Shown one piece after another: positions 10,165-20,512 of a stretch of DNA of 64,000 nucleotides. This stretch comes from Ascidiaceihabitans sp. (GTDB lineage: Bacteria; Pseudomonadota; Alphaproteobacteria; Rhodobacterales; Rhodobacteraceae). The notes below the pieces were generated by a model. It had not been told where the DNA came from, ran no database searches, and was given only the letters and a program-made list of their open reading frames with translations. The stretch's first letter is position 1. The number at the start of each line of letters is the position of its first letter. The translations under genes and the position numbers were made by a program. The DNA is taken from assembly GCA_028248455.1 (NCBI GenBank), contig JAOKHV010000003.1, forward strand, positions 47,751-111,750, written 5' to 3'.

Positions 10165-11314
10165 AGATTGGGAACAGGGCGGCTTTGGCCTCTACATTCA
10201 CTGGCCATTTTGCGCCGCTAAATGCCCCTATTGCGATTTCAACAGCCATGTTTCGCGTAGCATCGACCATTCCGCATGGCGCAAGGGCTATCTAGCCGAA
10301 CTGCGCCGTGCAGCCCATGAAACAAAGGGCCGTGTATTACGCAGCGTGTTTTTCGGTGGCGGCACACCCAGCCTGATGGATCCAGATGTTGTGGCTGACA
10401 TCATGTCAGAAATCTACCGCCTCTGGCCCACCGCCAACGATCTTGAAACCACACTCGAGGCCAACCCCAGCTCGGTCGAGGCTGGCCGCTTTGCTGCTTT
10501 TCGTCAGGCAGGTATCAATCGCATATCCATGGGAGTCCAAGCCCTCAACGACGAAGACCTGCGCCGACTGGGCCGCATCCATACAGTGGGTGAGGCACGC
10601 ACAGCATTCGACGTCGCCCGTGCCACCTTTGATCGTGTTAGCTTTGATTTAATCTATGGGCGTCAGAAACAAACACTTGATGATTGGAAAATAGAACTAA
10701 AGCAGGCTCTAAATATGGCCATTGATCACCTTTCGCTCTACCAGCTCACTATTGAACAAGGCACAGCGTTCGGCGATCGTTACAATGCGGGCAAGCTGGC
10801 TGGCCTTCCCAGCGACGACCTTGGCGCGGATATGTACGAAGTGACACAAGACATCTGTGGCGAAGCCGGCATGCCATCTTATGAGGTCTCCAACCACGCC
10901 CGTGATGGAGCGCAGTCACGTCACAACCTGGTCTACTGGCGCTATGGAGACTACGTGGGTATCGGCCCGGGTGCGCACGGTCGTTTGACCATCGATGGGC
11001 AACGGACGGCTACAGAATGTTTCAGTAACCCAAAACGCTGGCTCGAAGCAGCGTTGGGTGGTGAAACAGAAAAGCCCCGCGAGCGATTGGCGCGCGAGGA
11101 TCAAGCAAGTGAACTTTTATTGATGGGCCTTCGATTGAAGGAAGGCATCGACCCAAAGCGGTTCTTTAACCTTTCCGGCCGTAATATCGATCAAAATGCT
11201 ATAAATGAGCTGATTGATTTAGATTTACTTAACGCCCAAAAAGACCGAATTATCGTTTCTAATCAGGGTTTTATGATTTTAAACGCTGTTTTGAGGCGTC
11301 TCTTAGAGGCTTAA
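10157..11314 (+). CDS. hemW: Radical SAM heme chaperone HemW
   Basis: The 385-residue protein has the radical SAM cluster motif CAAKCPYC (CX3CX2C) at about residues 19-26, followed by DFNSH. The motif lacks the residues that mark true oxygen-independent coproporphyrinogen oxidase HemN, so HemW (a heme-binding chaperone) is the better name. The start is a TTG at 10157 inside the rdgB end, since [19 protein letters not shown] matches the family start and no later ATG precedes the cysteine motif. It is convergent with parB with a 4-nt overlap. Confidence 0.9.
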   Translation: MAEDWEQGGFGLYIHWPFCAAKCPYCDFNSHVSRSIDHSAWRKGYLAELRRAAHETKGRVLRSVFFGGGTPSLMDPDVVADIMSEIYRLWPTANDLETTLEANPSSVEAGRFAAFRQAGINRISMGVQALNDEDLRRLGRIHTVGEARTAFDVARATFDRVSFDLIYGRQKQTLDDWKIELKQALNMAIDHLSLYQLTIEQGTAFGDRYNAGKLAGLPSDDLGADMYEVTQDICGEAGMPSYEVSNHARDGAQSRHNLVYWRYGDYVGIGPGAHGRLTIDGQRTATECFSNPKRWLEAALGGETEKPRERLAREDQASELLLMGLRLKEGIDPKRFFNLSGRNIDQNAINELIDLDLLNAQKDRIIVSNQGFMILNAVLRRLLEA

Positions 11315-12204
11315 GCCCCACCCAGCCTACGACACAGATCATCGAGATCGTCCAGAGAACCATAATTAATGACCATCTGGCCATTCTCTGAGCCTGGTTT
11401 GTGGTTTAACAAAACCTTCATTTTGAGACCCGCTGACAAATCACCTTCAAGTGCTTGGGTGTCAGCATCTTTGTATGGCTTGCCAGCTACGATGCTTTCT
11501 CTGCTCGTAGATTCACCCTTGACTGCTGATGACTTCACAAGTGCCTCAGTCGCTCTAACGCTGAGACCACCCTTGATTATAAGTTTAGCCAGCTCAGATG
11601 CGTTCTCTGCCGGTACCAACGCACGAGCGTGACCAGAAGACAATTCACCACTGCGAACAAGCCCAATTACATCGTCTGGCAGATTCAGCAAACGGAGTAA
11701 ATTAGCAATGTGGCTACGGCTTTTGCCCAAAGCCTCTGCCATCTTCTCCTGGGTATGACCGAAGCGATCCATCAACTGACGATAACCAACGGCTTCTTCC
11801 ATTGGGTTGAGATCAGCACGTTGAATGTTTTCAATGATTGCAACTTCTAGAACCTCGGCATCAGAAAACTGACGCACAACGACCGGAAGTTCATGCAATT
11901 TCGCAAGCTGAGATGCGCGCCAGCGGCGTTCACCCGCAACAATCTGGTAACGACCGTTGTCCAGAACCCGCACGATCAACGGTTGGATAACACCTTTTTC
12001 CTTGATCGACGCAGCCAAGTCATCCAAATCATCCTGAACAAATTGTTTGCGTGGTTGATCAGGATTGGCTTCAATCTGTTCAATCGGAACAAATCGTTCA
12101 GCGGCAGGACCACCTTGTACCGGCGTTTCAGCCTCAGTCACATCAGCCATCAAAGCCGAAAGCCCGCGGCCAAGTCCGCGTTTATTTTCTCTACCTGAAG
12201 CCAT
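11311..12204 (-). CDS. parB: Chromosome partitioning protein ParB
   Basis: The 297-residue protein has the ParA-interacting N-terminal RGLGRGLSALMAD, the CTPase/ParB core with PRKQF, GERRWRAS and the ENIQRADLNPMEEA segment, and a central helix-turn-helix (KSRSHIANLLRLL) that reads parS. It loads as a CTP-gated clamp at parS sites. The two parS sites are 1.4 and 3.3 kb away in rsmG and mnmG. It lies 18 nt downstream of parA in the same operon. Confidence 0.96.
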   Translation of the reverse strand: MASGRENKRGLGRGLSALMADVTEAETPVQGGPAAERFVPIEQIEANPDQPRKQFVQDDLDDLAASIKEKGVIQPLIVRVLDNGRYQIVAGERRWRASQLAKLHELPVVVRQFSDAEVLEVAIIENIQRADLNPMEEAVGYRQLMDRFGHTQEKMAEALGKSRSHIANLLRLLNLPDDVIGLVRSGELSSGHARALVPAENASELAKLIIKGGLSVRATEALVKSSAVKGESTSRESIVAGKPYKDADTQALEGDLSAGLKMKVLLNHKPGSENGQMVINYGSLDDLDDLCRRLGGA

Positions 12205-12222
12205 GGTGCACCCTATCCTAGA

Positions 12223-13029
12223 TTATAATTTATTCTTTTCGATCAATTCATGCGCCAATGCACGATATGCAATCGCACCTTTCGACGCTGAATCATATTT
12301 TAGAACTGGCATCGCAAAGGACGGTGCCTCGCTCAAACGGACGTTCCTTGGAATGACCGTTTTAAACACCAAATCACCCAAATTATCACGAGCGTCTTGC
12401 TCAACCTGTTGTGAAAGATTATTACGTTTATCGTACATCGTCAGCACAACACCTTCGATCCTAAGGTTTTTGTTGCCAGATTGGCGAACCTCACGGATCG
12501 TCAACATAAGCTGAGACAATCCCTCTAGAGCAAAAAATTCGCTTTGGAGCGGTACCAATACTGTGTGAGCCGCAATCATAGCATTCACAGTTAAAAGATT
12601 TAAAGAGGGCGGACAATCGATGAAAATGAAGTCAAAATCAAACTCATCAATCTGAGTTTGGCGCAATGCGTCGTGTAGCAAAAAGCTACGTTTTTCGTTT
12701 GAAACCAGTTCAAGATCAGCAGAGCTTAGATCAACAGTTGCAGGAATAATGGCAAGATTTTTGATCTCTGACGTCTGAATAACGTCCTTGAGGTCGATAT
12801 CATCAAGCAAAAGTTCATAAGTTGTAAACTCACGATCACTTTGTTCGATCCCTAAGCCAGTAGATGCGTTCCCTTGCGGGTCCAAATCAACCACCAGAAC
12901 ACGATGACCAGCTTCAGCCAGCGCAGCAGAAAGGTTAATCGTTGTTGTAGTTTTGCCAACTCCACCTTTTTGGTTCGCTACGGCGATAATTTTAGGCCCC
13001 TCTGGACGCGTCAGATCAGGCACGGGCAA
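12223..13029 (-). CDS. parA: Chromosome partitioning ATPase ParA
   Basis: The 268-residue protein carries the deviant Walker A KGGVGKTT with a signature lysine at about residues 21-28, the Walker A' DLDPQGNAS, and the FIDCPPSL Walker B region. ParA makes an ATP-dependent gradient on the nucleoid that pulls ParB-parS complexes apart. The gene overlaps the 3' end of rsmG by 14 nt and is followed by parB, so rsmG-parA-parB is likely one transcript continuing from mnmG. Confidence 0.96.
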   Translation of the reverse strand: MPVPDLTRPEGPKIIAVANQKGGVGKTTTTINLSAALAEAGHRVLVVDLDPQGNASTGLGIEQSDREFTTYELLLDDIDLKDVIQTSEIKNLAIIPATVDLSSADLELVSNEKRSFLLHDALRQTQIDEFDFDFIFIDCPPSLNLLTVNAMIAAHTVLVPLQSEFFALEGLSQLMLTIREVRQSGNKNLRIEGVVLTMYDKRNNLSQQVEQDARDNLGDLVFKTVIPRNVRLSEAPSFAMPVLKYDSASKGAIAYRALAHELIEKNKL

Positions 13030-13630
13030 ATTCCTTAATCTTTAAGATAGTGGCGTTGTTATTTGTCTTACTTGTAATTTCTTCGTACCTGAATGACCAG
13101 TTTTCTTGCGCCTGTAAGATCTCTTTTTCCCAAGTCTCGCCTTTCGGAAGTATCGCAACGCCATTTTTTGCAGCGTGGCGTTCCACAAATCCAAGCAGAC
13201 CGTTCAGATCTGTTAGTGCACGTGCTGAAATCACGCTTGCCCCAATGGGGTCAAGGACCTCGATACGTTCAGCATAAACTTTTACTTTCAAACCGATCTC
13301 ACGAACAGCATTGCGAAGAAATGCGCATTTACGTTGGTCACTTTCAACAAGGTAAAATTGCATATCCGGCCGACATTCTTTGGCGAAAATGGCTAGAATA
13401 ATGCCTGGTAAGCCACCACCGCTACCGAAGTCAGCCCAAACTGAACCTTCAACAGAAATGTCAAAGATCTGAGCAGAATCCCAGATATGACGATCCCAAA
13501 TTTCTGGCAGGCTAGACTTTGAAACCAAATTAATCTTTGGATTCCACTTTTCTATCAAGGCTACGTAGGCTTCCAGCCGTTCAAATGTTTCACGTGAAAC
13601 ATCCGTCTTTAACCAACTTGGACTGTTCAT
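13016..13630 (-). CDS. rsmG: 16S rRNA (guanine527-N7)-methyltransferase RsmG
   Basis: The 204-residue protein has the SAM-binding [10 protein letters not shown] segment and the INLVSKSSL region of RsmG (GidB), which methylates G527 of 16S rRNA. Its N-terminal [10 protein letters not shown] is encoded by a perfect parS site, so this stretch of protein is constrained by a DNA function. It overlaps mnmG by 4 nt (ATGA) and parA by 14 nt. Confidence 0.95.
   Translation of the reverse strand: MNSPSWLKTDVSRETFERLEAYVALIEKWNPKINLVSKSSLPEIWDRHIWDSAQIFDISVEGSVWADFGSGGGLPGIILAIFAKECRPDMQFYLVESDQRKCAFLRNAVREIGLKVKVYAERIEVLDPIGASVISARALTDLNGLLGFVERHAAKNGVAILPKGETWEKEILQAQENWSFRYEEITSKTNNNATILKIKEFARA
13586..13601. 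other. parS centromere-like site within rsmG
   Basis: The sequence TGTTTCACGTGAAACA is a perfect 16-bp palindrome matching the bacterial parS consensus; the symmetry extends to 18 bp with the flanking A and T. It lies inside rsmG where it encodes VSRET. ParB would load here; the parAB genes are immediately downstream. Confidence 0.93.
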
Positions 13631-15486
13631 GCGGATTTCTTTTCAAATTGTCTAATTTTTGCCAATAACAGCGCCAACGCGGCCGGCGTCATACCATCAA
13701 TACGCCCTGCCTGGGCCAATGTGGATGGACGAACCAACAGTAATTTCGCCTTTAATTCGTTAGAGAGCCCATCAATAAGCTGATAATCAAACGTTGCGGG
13801 TATTTTGTGGCCTTCATCCTTCGCAATCCGATCAATGTCACGCTGCTGTCGTGACAAGAAACTTGCGTACGTCGCCTCTCGTTCTAGCTGCTTTTGCGTT
13901 TCCACATCTAGCTCGGCCAGCTTTGGCATAAGTGGCAACAAATTTTCGAACTTTACGCTTGGAAATGCCAAAATTTGATAGGCTGTGCGGCGCGAGCCGT
14001 CTTGGCTTACATCAATCCCAGCCGCTTGCGCTTGTTTCGGAGTGAACGTCTCGCCCTGGATAACTGCGTATCCCTGAGCTAAGCGTTCCATCTTAGCATC
14101 AAAAACTGCGGTTCGCTCAACCGAAGCCGCACCCAGCTCTTTTGCCAGTGGCGTCAACCGCTGATCAGCATTATCTGCACGAAGCGATAGTCGGAACTCG
14201 GCGCGAGACGTAAACATCCGATAAGGCTCTGTCACACCCCGGGTCGTCAGATCGTCAATCATTACACCAATGTAGCTCTCGCTACGGCTAAAGTGTACGG
14301 GGTCACGTCCGAGAGCTGAGAGTGCTGCGTTGAAGCCAGCGACCATACCTTGCGCCGCCGCTTCCTCATATCCCGTAGTTCCGTTAATCTGACCCGCAAG
14401 ATATAGACCACCAACAGTTGGCAGGGCGAGAGTATCATCAAGAACACGAGGGTCGATATAGTCATACTCGATCGCATATCCAGGTTGTAAAATTTTCACA
14501 TCCTCTAGACCATAGATCGATTTCACGTAATCTTCTTGGACAGATTCAGGCAAGGATGTCGAAATTCCATTAGGATAAACTGTATGATCATCCAAGCCCT
14601 CTGGCTCTAGAAAAACCAAGTGGCTGTCCTTCTCCCCAAATCGAACGATCTTATCTTCGATAGACGGGCAATACCGAGGTCCTACGCCATCGATGTGACC
14701 GCCATACATAGCGGATTTTTTAAGGTTTTCGCGTATAATGTCGTGTGTTTTTTCATTCGTATAAGTCATTCCACACGAAATTTGACGGGCGGAGACTTTA
14801 TTCGACAAGAACGAGAACAAGGCAGGTTCATCGTCCCCCGCCTGCGATTCAAGCAAATCCCACTTGATTGTACGTCCGTCAAGACGCGGTGGCGTGCCTG
14901 TTTTCAGGCGACCTAATGGTAATTCAAAAGAATCGATGCGCTCTGCCAACTTGACCGAAGCCTTATCACCCATGCGCCCCCCGGAATATGAGACGTCACC
15001 GATATGAATGACGCCACGAAGGAAAGTACCCGTTGTGAGAATAACGCGCTTTGCTTTAATTTCAGAACCATCCGACAGCTGAACTCCACCAATGACACCA
15101 TTCGACATCAAGAAATCGGTCACCTCACCAATAACAATCGAAAGGTTTTCGCGATTTTCAGTCTCTGCAAGCATCGATTTCTGATAAATTTTCCGATCTG
15201 CTTGGGTTCGAGGCCCCTGCACCGCCGGTCCTTTTTTCCGATTGAGCAAACGGAACTGAATCCCAGCAAGATCAGAAACACGACCCATAACACCATCAAG
15301 GGCATCAATTTCACGTACCAAGTGGCCCTTACCAAGACCACCAATGGCAGGATTACAAGACATCACGCCAATACCGTCTCGCGTCATAGTTACCAAAGCG
15401 GTCGTCGCACCAAGCCGTGCAGACGCATGTGCAGCCTCTGATCCGGCGTGACCGCCACCAATAACGAGTACATCAAAATGTTTCAC
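13627..15486 (-). CDS. mnmG: tRNA uridine-5-carboxymethylaminomethyl(34) synthesis enzyme MnmG
   Basis: The FAD-binding [11 protein letters not shown] lies at the N-terminus, and CNPAIGG, the [11 protein letters not shown] segment and the C-terminal helical domain are all present. MnmG works with MnmE to install cmnm5U at tRNA position 34. An ATG at 15534 would overlap mnmE by 35 nt. I prefer the GTG at 15486 because GGAG lies 8 nt upstream and [12 protein letters not shown] is the usual family start. That GTG is the centre of a parS palindrome. The resulting protein is 619 residues, close to the 629 of E. coli. Confidence 0.9.
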   Translation of the reverse strand: MKHFDVLVIGGGHAGSEAAHASARLGATTALVTMTRDGIGVMSCNPAIGGLGKGHLVREIDALDGVMGRVSDLAGIQFRLLNRKKGPAVQGPRTQADRKIYQKSMLAETENRENLSIVIGEVTDFLMSNGVIGGVQLSDGSEIKAKRVILTTGTFLRGVIHIGDVSYSGGRMGDKASVKLAERIDSFELPLGRLKTGTPPRLDGRTIKWDLLESQAGDDEPALFSFLSNKVSARQISCGMTYTNEKTHDIIRENLKKSAMYGGHIDGVGPRYCPSIEDKIVRFGEKDSHLVFLEPEGLDDHTVYPNGISTSLPESVQEDYVKSIYGLEDVKILQPGYAIEYDYIDPRVLDDTLALPTVGGLYLAGQINGTTGYEEAAAQGMVAGFNAALSALGRDPVHFSRSESYIGVMIDDLTTRGVTEPYRMFTSRAEFRLSLRADNADQRLTPLAKELGAASVERTAVFDAKMERLAQGYAVIQGETFTPKQAQAAGIDVSQDGSRRTAYQILAFPSVKFENLLPLMPKLAELDVETQKQLEREATYASFLSRQQRDIDRIAKDEGHKIPATFDYQLIDGLSNELKAKLLLVRPSTLAQAGRIDGMTPAALALLLAKIRQFEKKSA

Positions 15487-15494
15487 GTGAAACA
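15479..15494. other. parS centromere-like site at the mnmG start
   Basis: A second perfect TGTTTCACGTGAAACA palindrome identical to the rsmG copy, 1.9 kb from it. It covers the proposed GTG start codon of mnmG. The distance to oriC is about 3.3 kb, consistent with origin-proximal parS clusters. Confidence 0.93.
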
Positions 15495-15499
15495 CTCCA

Positions 15500-16777
15500 T
15501 CACTTGCCCAGACAAAAGCTGGAGAAAATTTCATCTAGCAGGTTTTCGACGTCAATTCGACCTACCAAAGCTTCGAGAGAACGGACCGCTGTACGCAATT
15601 CTTCTGCGGCAATATCATAATGTTCAGGGCCTAGGTCAACGAGAGGTAGCACCACATCAAGTGCGGTCAATGTAGATTGCATCGCAATTCGGTGACGTTC
15701 ATGCGTTGCAAGGCCAGCTTGGGACGAGCGTTGTTCTAACGTTTGTTGAATTGCATCTAACAGATCAGAAACGCCCTCTCCAGTTAAACCCGAAATACCT
15801 GACCCAGTGATGTCAGCTTTTGGGGTAATACGAATATCATCTGGTAGCTGGGCAAGTGGTAATACTTCGTTTTTATCAGCTAAGAATATACGAAGATCCG
15901 CGTCCCCTGCCCGCTCCAAAGCACGATTAATACCAATCACTTCAACTGAGTCTTGACCATCGCGCAAACCTGCGGTGTCCAAAACAGTAACTGGTAAACC
16001 TTTCAAGTCCATACGGACTTCGATTACATCTCGCGTTGTGCCAGCAATGTCAGACGTAATTGCAGCGTCACGACCAGCCATTGCATTCAGCAATGTTGAT
16101 TTTCCAGCATTTGGTGCACCCACAATCGCAACTTCAAAACCAACACGAATGCGTTCAGCAACTTTACTGCCCGCGATTTCTTTAATCAGGTCAGTCTTCA
16201 CACCTGTTAATAATTCACGGACCTCAGGAGTCACATCAACGGGGACGTCCTCATCCACAAAATCGATCGTGGCCTCAATCAGTGCAGCCGCGCGGATCAA
16301 CGATGAACGCCACTGCTCAACTAATGCCCCTAAGTGGCCAGTCACAACCCGTAAGGCTTGTTTGCGTTGCGCCTCAGTTTCAGATTCAATTAGATCTGCC
16401 AGGCCCTCAACTTGGGCCAAATCCATTCGACCATTCTCTAGTGCGCGACGCGTGAATTCGCCTGGGTCAGCCAAACGCGCCAGTCCACTATCACCTAAAA
16501 CACGTAGAACAGATTGGACCACGGCAATGCTACCGTGCAGGTGCAGCTCGACGACATCCTCGCCCGTAAAGCTACGCGGACCATCAAAACAAAGAACAAG
16601 CGCATGATCCAGCGGCTCACCAGCATCGTCAATAAGGATACGAAGCCCTGCAACACGGTTATTGGGCAGATTAGAGACAAATTTGGCCACAACTTCCTTA
16701 GCATCCGGCCCAGAAAGGCGGATGACGGACACCCCAGCGCGACCTTGAGCGCTGGCAAGGGCAAAAATCGTATTCAT
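15500..16777 (-). CDS. mnmE: tRNA modification GTPase MnmE
   Basis: The 425-residue protein has an N-terminal tetrahydrofolate-binding domain ([21 protein letters not shown]), G1 motif [10 protein letters not shown]2/G3 region [12 protein letters not shown] and DTAGLRD, and a C-terminal FCLGK where the cysteine and GK match the conserved C-x-G-K ending. It partners MnmG, which is immediately downstream. The G domain is activated by K+ and dimerisation in this family. Confidence 0.95.
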   Translation of the reverse strand: MNTIFALASAQGRAGVSVIRLSGPDAKEVVAKFVSNLPNNRVAGLRILIDDAGEPLDHALVLCFDGPRSFTGEDVVELHLHGSIAVVQSVLRVLGDSGLARLADPGEFTRRALENGRMDLAQVEGLADLIESETEAQRKQALRVVTGHLGALVEQWRSSLIRAAALIEATIDFVDEDVPVDVTPEVRELLTGVKTDLIKEIAGSKVAERIRVGFEVAIVGAPNAGKSTLLNAMAGRDAAITSDIAGTTRDVIEVRMDLKGLPVTVLDTAGLRDGQDSVEVIGINRALERAGDADLRIFLADKNEVLPLAQLPDDIRITPKADITGSGISGLTGEGVSDLLDAIQQTLEQRSSQAGLATHERHRIAMQSTLTALDVVLPLVDLGPEHYDIAAEELRTAVRSLEALVGRIDVENLLDEIFSSFCLGK

Positions 16778-16807
16778 ATATCTAACCCATTGTTAATGAA
16801 CAATAAG

Positions 16808-18100
16808 TTATGTGTTCATTGAATCAAAGAAGTCCGCATTGGATTTTGTTTGTTTCAGTTTCGAAATTAGGAACTCAACAGCATCTGTTGTACCCATTGG
16901 GTTCAGAATGCGGCGAAGAACAAAGGTTTTCTGCAGATCGATTTTATCCACCAATAGCTCTTCCTTACGTGTACCCGATTTTTGGATGTCGATCGCTGGG
17001 AACACTCGTTTATCCGAGATTTTACGATCCAAGACAATTTCAGAGTTACCAGTCCCTTTGAATTCCTCAAAGATAACCTCGTCCATGCGGCTACCTGTAT
17101 CGATCAAAGCGGTTGCGATAATGGTAAGCGATCCACCCTCTTCGATATTACGTGCCGCACCAAAGAAGCGTTTTGGACGTTGAAGCGCGTTTGCGTCCAC
17201 ACCACCGGTCAAAACTTTACCAGATGATGGAACCACAGTGTTAAACGCTCGACCCAATCGTGTAATAGAATCGAGCAAGATGACGACGTCACGCTTATGC
17301 TCAACCAGACGTTTGGCTTTTTCAATGACCATTTCGGATACGGCCACGTGACGCGTTGCTGGTTCGTCAAAGGTGGAGGACACGACCTCGCCTTTTACAG
17401 ACCGCTGCATGTCTGTAACTTCCTCTGGGCGCTCGTCTATCAATAAAACTATCAGATAGCACTCAGGATGGTTCTTTTCGATGCTGTTGGCGATATTCTG
17501 TAGTAAAACAGTTTTACCAGTCCGTGGCGGCGCCACAATTAGGGAACGCTGACCTTTGCCGATAGGGGAAACTAAATCAATGATACGCGCAGAACGATCT
17601 TTAACTGTTGGATCTTCAACTTCCATTTTGAGGCGCTCATCAGGGTATAGAGGCGTCAAATTATCGAATGCAATCTTATGCTTAGCCTTTTCAGGAGCTT
17701 CAAAGTTGATCTTGCGTGTTTCAGTCAAAGCAAAATAACGTTCTGCTTCTTCAGGTGCTTTAATCAAACCATGAATTGTATCGCCCGTGCGCAAGGAATG
17801 TTTTCGGATCATATCAGGTGATACATAGATATCATCTGGGCCAGCCAAATAGTTAGCTTCAGGTGAGCGCAAAAAACCAAAGCCATCTTGCAGGACTTCT
17901 AAAACACCGTCGCCAGAGATTTCCCAACCTTCATCTGCACGTTCGCGCAGAATTTGGAACATCATCTCACCTTTGCGCATCGTAGATGCGTTTTCAATCT
18001 CAAGCTCTTCAGCCATAGACAAAAGGTCTTTTGGCGTTTGGCGTTTAAGGTCCGCAAGGTCTAGCGTTTCTTGTGGGGCGTCAAAGGTCGTATCAGTCAT
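16808..18100 (-). CDS. rho: Transcription termination factor Rho
   Basis: The protein (430 residues) has the N-terminal helix bundle ([15 protein letters not shown]), the cold-shock-like RNA-binding domain ([14 protein letters not shown]), Walker A APPRTGKT and Walker [11 protein letters not shown], and the C-terminal secondary RNA site. I use the ATG at 18100, since the in-frame upstream candidate at 18112 is a TTG. Rho terminates untranslated transcripts. It heads a leftward run of rho, mnmE, mnmG, rsmG, parA and parB. Confidence 0.95.
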   Translation of the reverse strand: MTDTTFDAPQETLDLADLKRQTPKDLLSMAEELEIENASTMRKGEMMFQILRERADEGWEISGDGVLEVLQDGFGFLRSPEANYLAGPDDIYVSPDMIRKHSLRTGDTIHGLIKAPEEAERYFALTETRKINFEAPEKAKHKIAFDNLTPLYPDERLKMEVEDPTVKDRSARIIDLVSPIGKGQRSLIVAPPRTGKTVLLQNIANSIEKNHPECYLIVLLIDERPEEVTDMQRSVKGEVVSSTFDEPATRHVAVSEMVIEKAKRLVEHKRDVVILLDSITRLGRAFNTVVPSSGKVLTGGVDANALQRPKRFFGAARNIEEGGSLTIIATALIDTGSRMDEVIFEEFKGTGNSEIVLDRKISDKRVFPAIDIQKSGTRKEELLVDKIDLQKTFVLRRILNPMGTTDAVEFLISKLKQTKSNADFFDSMNT

Positions 18101-18235
18101 GGGTATATCCAACCAAATCGTATGAGAGCATACGTTGGCGTTGAGTAAAAAATTTTGGTTTTACACGATCCCCGAATGGGGCGTTGGAAGTCATCTATGT
18201 TTTTTAAGGGTTCGAGTCAATCAGGCCCGATTTTC

Positions 18236-18685
18236 TCAGAACTTAACAACCACAGAAATTACGATTACGATCAACAATACCGTTGGTACTTCGTTCATAA
18301 TCCGGTAGAGGCGCCCACTCAATACGCGATCGCCTGCTACAAAGTTCTTTTGCTGCTGTCCCAACCAATAGTGAAATACTGACATTGAGATTACGCAAGC
18401 TGCTTTGACCCAGGGCCAATATTCAGACCAGTCAACAATGCCAGGTGTGGCAACAAGCAAAAGCCCAAAGATCCATGTGCTTGTCATCGCAGGTGTCATG
18501 ATCACTTTAAATAACTTGCTTTCCATCATGCAAAATAGGTCATGAGTTTCGCCACTGAGTTTTACTTTCTCAGAATGATGAACGAACAATCGTGGCAAAT
18601 AGAAAATACCGGCCATCCATGAAATGATGGAAATAATATGGATTGATAAAATCCATGGATAGGCTTGGGCAAAAACGTCCGTCAT
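18236..18685 (-). CDS. hemJ: Protoporphyrinogen IX oxidase HemJ
   Basis: The 149-residue membrane protein has four hydrophobic segments and the conserved LSIHIISIISWMAGIFYLPR region, whose histidine is a heme ligand in HemJ. It oxidises protoporphyrinogen IX in the inner membrane. I start at 18685 because GGAG lies before it; the open frame runs up to 18760 but the extra text is an unlikely AT-rich leader. Its upstream edge borders the oriC region. HemJ next to rho is the expected alphaproteobacterial neighbour. Confidence 0.88.
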   Translation of the reverse strand: MTDVFAQAYPWILSIHIISIISWMAGIFYLPRLFVHHSEKVKLSGETHDLFCMMESKLFKVIMTPAMTSTWIFGLLLVATPGIVDWSEYWPWVKAACVISMSVFHYWLGQQQKNFVAGDRVLSGRLYRIMNEVPTVLLIVIVISVVVKF

Positions 18686-18702
18686 ATCGCTCTCCATCTT
18701 AG

Positions 18703-18735
18703 CCTTACTTAATATAATATATATATAAAGAGAAA
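18703..18735. other. AT-rich stretch, candidate DNA unwinding element
   Basis: A run of almost pure A/T, including a TATATATATA-like core, lies at the hemJ side of the DnaA boxes. This placement fits the DNA unwinding element of oriC. It is inferred from composition only. Confidence 0.5.
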
Positions 18736-18770
18736 GATGATGATTTAGTAGGGGAGCCATTTTCTGTGGA

Positions 18771-18814
18771 TTAATGAGTTATCCCAATTGTTATACATGG
18801 GGATAACTCATTAA
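18771..18814. repeat. 15-bp perfect inverted repeat within oriC
   Basis: The arm TTAATGAGTTATCCC (18771-18785) is repeated in reverse complement at 18800-18814, with a 14-nt spacer. Each arm holds a DnaA-box-like TTATCCC core, so two weak boxes face each other. This is the largest symmetry in the origin. Confidence 0.85.
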
Positions 18815-18905
18815 TCATATTTTGTGGATGGATTTCTTGACCATGAAGTTAGCCTTTAAAACAACGACTTTGCGTCTCAGATTATGCTATTTTATCATTA
18901 AACTC

Positions 18906-18914
18906 TGTGGATAA
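18906..18914 (-). promoter_or_regulatory. Consensus DnaA box
   Basis: TGTGGATAA, the exact complement of the TTATCCACA consensus. Confidence 0.85.
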
Positions 18915-19074
18915 TGTTTGGATAACTTTTTCATCAACAGAATAGATGTTATTCATATCCCAAGGGGATTAAATGAGTGAAAACGATGCGAGAAAGATAT
19001 GTTATCCCCTCTTGCGCAGTTACTCTCCATTATTCAGAAGACTTCATGAATAAACTCTTAACTTAAGACATAGG

Positions 19075-19083
19075 TTATCCACA
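19075..19083 (+). promoter_or_regulatory. Consensus DnaA box at the maf start
   Basis: TTATCCACA, exact consensus. Its last base is the A of the maf ATG, so DnaA binding could also influence maf expression (inference). Confidence 0.85.
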
Positions 19084-19682
19084 TGGTTATGCCCGTTATC
19101 CTCGCTTCTGGTTCTGAGATTCGTGCCCAAATATTGCGTCAAGCGGGTGTGGATTTTGATGTTCAAGTCGCCCGTGTGGATGAGCAGATGATAAAAGAAG
19201 CTCTTATTGCTGATGGTGCCTTGCCCCGTGATATTGCTGACGCATTAGCAGAATCCAAGGCGCGCAAGATCGCCCAAAAGCACTACGATGCGTTTGTCAT
19301 CGGCTGTGATCAGGTGTTGGAATTCAAAGGAAACCTATTGTCCAAACCCAAAAGCCCTGACGAAGCGATTGATCAGATTACCGCAATGCGCGGAGAGCGC
19401 CATACATTATTATCTGCCGCAGTGATCTATAATGAGGGCAAACCTATCTGGCGCCATGTCGGACAAGTTCGCCTAAGAATGCGGGATGCAACGGACGCCT
19501 ATATATCGGGCTATGTTGAGAGAAATTGGGATAGCATCCAGGACAGTGTTGGTGGTTATAAATTAGAAGAAGAAGGTGTGCGGTTGTTTCACAGCGTTGA
19601 AGGGGATTACTTTGACGTGCTTGGTATGCCACTTTTACAACTGCTGGCATTTTTAACCCTTCGTGGAGTGATCGAACAATGA
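19083..19682 (+). CDS. maf: Maf-family nucleotide pyrophosphatase
   Basis: The 199-residue protein starts with the Maf signature ILASGSEIRAQILRQAGVDF and has the FVIGCDQVLEF and QDSVGGYKLEEEG motifs. Maf proteins hydrolyse non-canonical or modified NTPs. A second ATG two codons in is possible. It opens the rightward operon maf-aroE-coaE-dnaQ from oriC, and its stop overlaps the aroE start by 4 nt. Confidence 0.92.
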   Translation: MVMPVILASGSEIRAQILRQAGVDFDVQVARVDEQMIKEALIADGALPRDIADALAESKARKIAQKHYDAFVIGCDQVLEFKGNLLSKPKSPDEAIDQITAMRGERHTLLSAAVIYNEGKPIWRHVGQVRLRMRDATDAYISGYVERNWDSIQDSVGGYKLEEEGVRLFHSVEGDYFDVLGMPLLQLLAFLTLRGVIEQ

Positions 19683-20512
19683 GTTTATCTAAAATTCCAC
19701 TGGCTGGCGTCATTGGATCACCTATTGCGCATTCAAAATCGCCACAGCTTCATCGCCATTGGCTAAAGACCTATGGCTTACAGGGGTTCTACATTCCCAT
19801 GGATGTATCTCCGGCAAACTTGCGTGAAGTTCTGACGAGTCTGCCCAAGATGGGGTTTGTTGGCGTCAATATAACGATCCCTCATAAAGAAACTGTTTTG
19901 CAGATTGCTGATCTGGTTACCGATCGCGCAGCACTTATAGGTGCCGCGAACACTCTGATTTTCCGTAAAGACGGTAAAATCCACGCGGACAATACTGATG
20001 GTTATGGTTTTCTTGAAAACCTCAAAGTGGGCGCTCCGACTTGGAACCCAAAATCTGGCCCAGCTGTTGTGCTAGGCGCTGGCGGCGCATCGAGGGCTGT
20101 AGTGGCAGCACTATTGGAGGCTGGCGTCCCTGAAATTCTAATTTCAAACCGTACGCGTATTCGGGCGGAAATATTGACGAAAGACTTTGGGAAACGGTTG
20201 CAGGTTGTTGATTGGGCTCAAGTAGGAAATGTTTTGGAAGAGGCAGAACTAACTGTAAACACCACATCCTTGGGTATGGTTGGACATCCAGAACTGCGCA
20301 TCCCACTTGGTGGTTTACGCAAAGAATCAATTGTCACTGATTTGGTCTATACACCATTACAGACCAATTTTCTGCGTGAGGCAGAAGCACAAGGCTGTAT
20401 TACAGTTGATGGTTTGGGAATGTTGCTGCATCAAGCGGCCCCTGGATTTGAGCGTTGGTTTGATCATCGCCCCGAAGTTGACAGCGCAACACGTGCTGCG
20501 GTGCTTGGCTGA
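19679..20512 (+). CDS. aroE: Shikimate dehydrogenase (NADP+)
   Basis: The 277-residue protein has the shikimate-binding SPIAHSKSPQLH motif near residue 15, NITIPHKE with the catalytic lysine, NTDGYGF, and the NADP loop LGAGGASRAV. It reduces 3-dehydroshikimate in aromatic amino-acid synthesis. It is translationally coupled to maf and coaE (TGATG). Confidence 0.96.
   Translation: MSLSKIPLAGVIGSPIAHSKSPQLHRHWLKTYGLQGFYIPMDVSPANLREVLTSLPKMGFVGVNITIPHKETVLQIADLVTDRAALIGAANTLIFRKDGKIHADNTDGYGFLENLKVGAPTWNPKSGPAVVLGAGGASRAVVAALLEAGVPEILISNRTRIRAEILTKDFGKRLQVVDWAQVGNVLEEAELTVNTTSLGMVGHPELRIPLGGLRKESIVTDLVYTPLQTNFLREAEAQGCITVDGLGMLLHQAAPGFERWFDHRPEVDSATRAAVLG

Larger units (their letters stand above)
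18686..19083. other. Chromosomal replication origin (oriC)
   Basis: This roughly 400-bp gene-free stretch between hemJ and maf is AT-rich and holds several DnaA-box-like 9-mers. Two match TTATCCACA exactly (18906-18914 on the minus strand and 19075-19083 on the plus strand). One- or two-mismatch copies occur at 18765-18773, 18779-18787, 18798-18806, 18823-18831, 18917-18925 and 19002-19010. Position and neighbours match alphaproteobacterial origins, and the flanking genes diverge from it. I did not find convincing CtrA sites (TTAA-N7-TTAA). Confidence 0.88.

Noticed and set aside
18205..18235. GGTTCGAGTC resembling a tRNA T-arm
   Set aside because: The flanking bases do not pair, there is no acceptor stem, anticodon arm or D arm around it.
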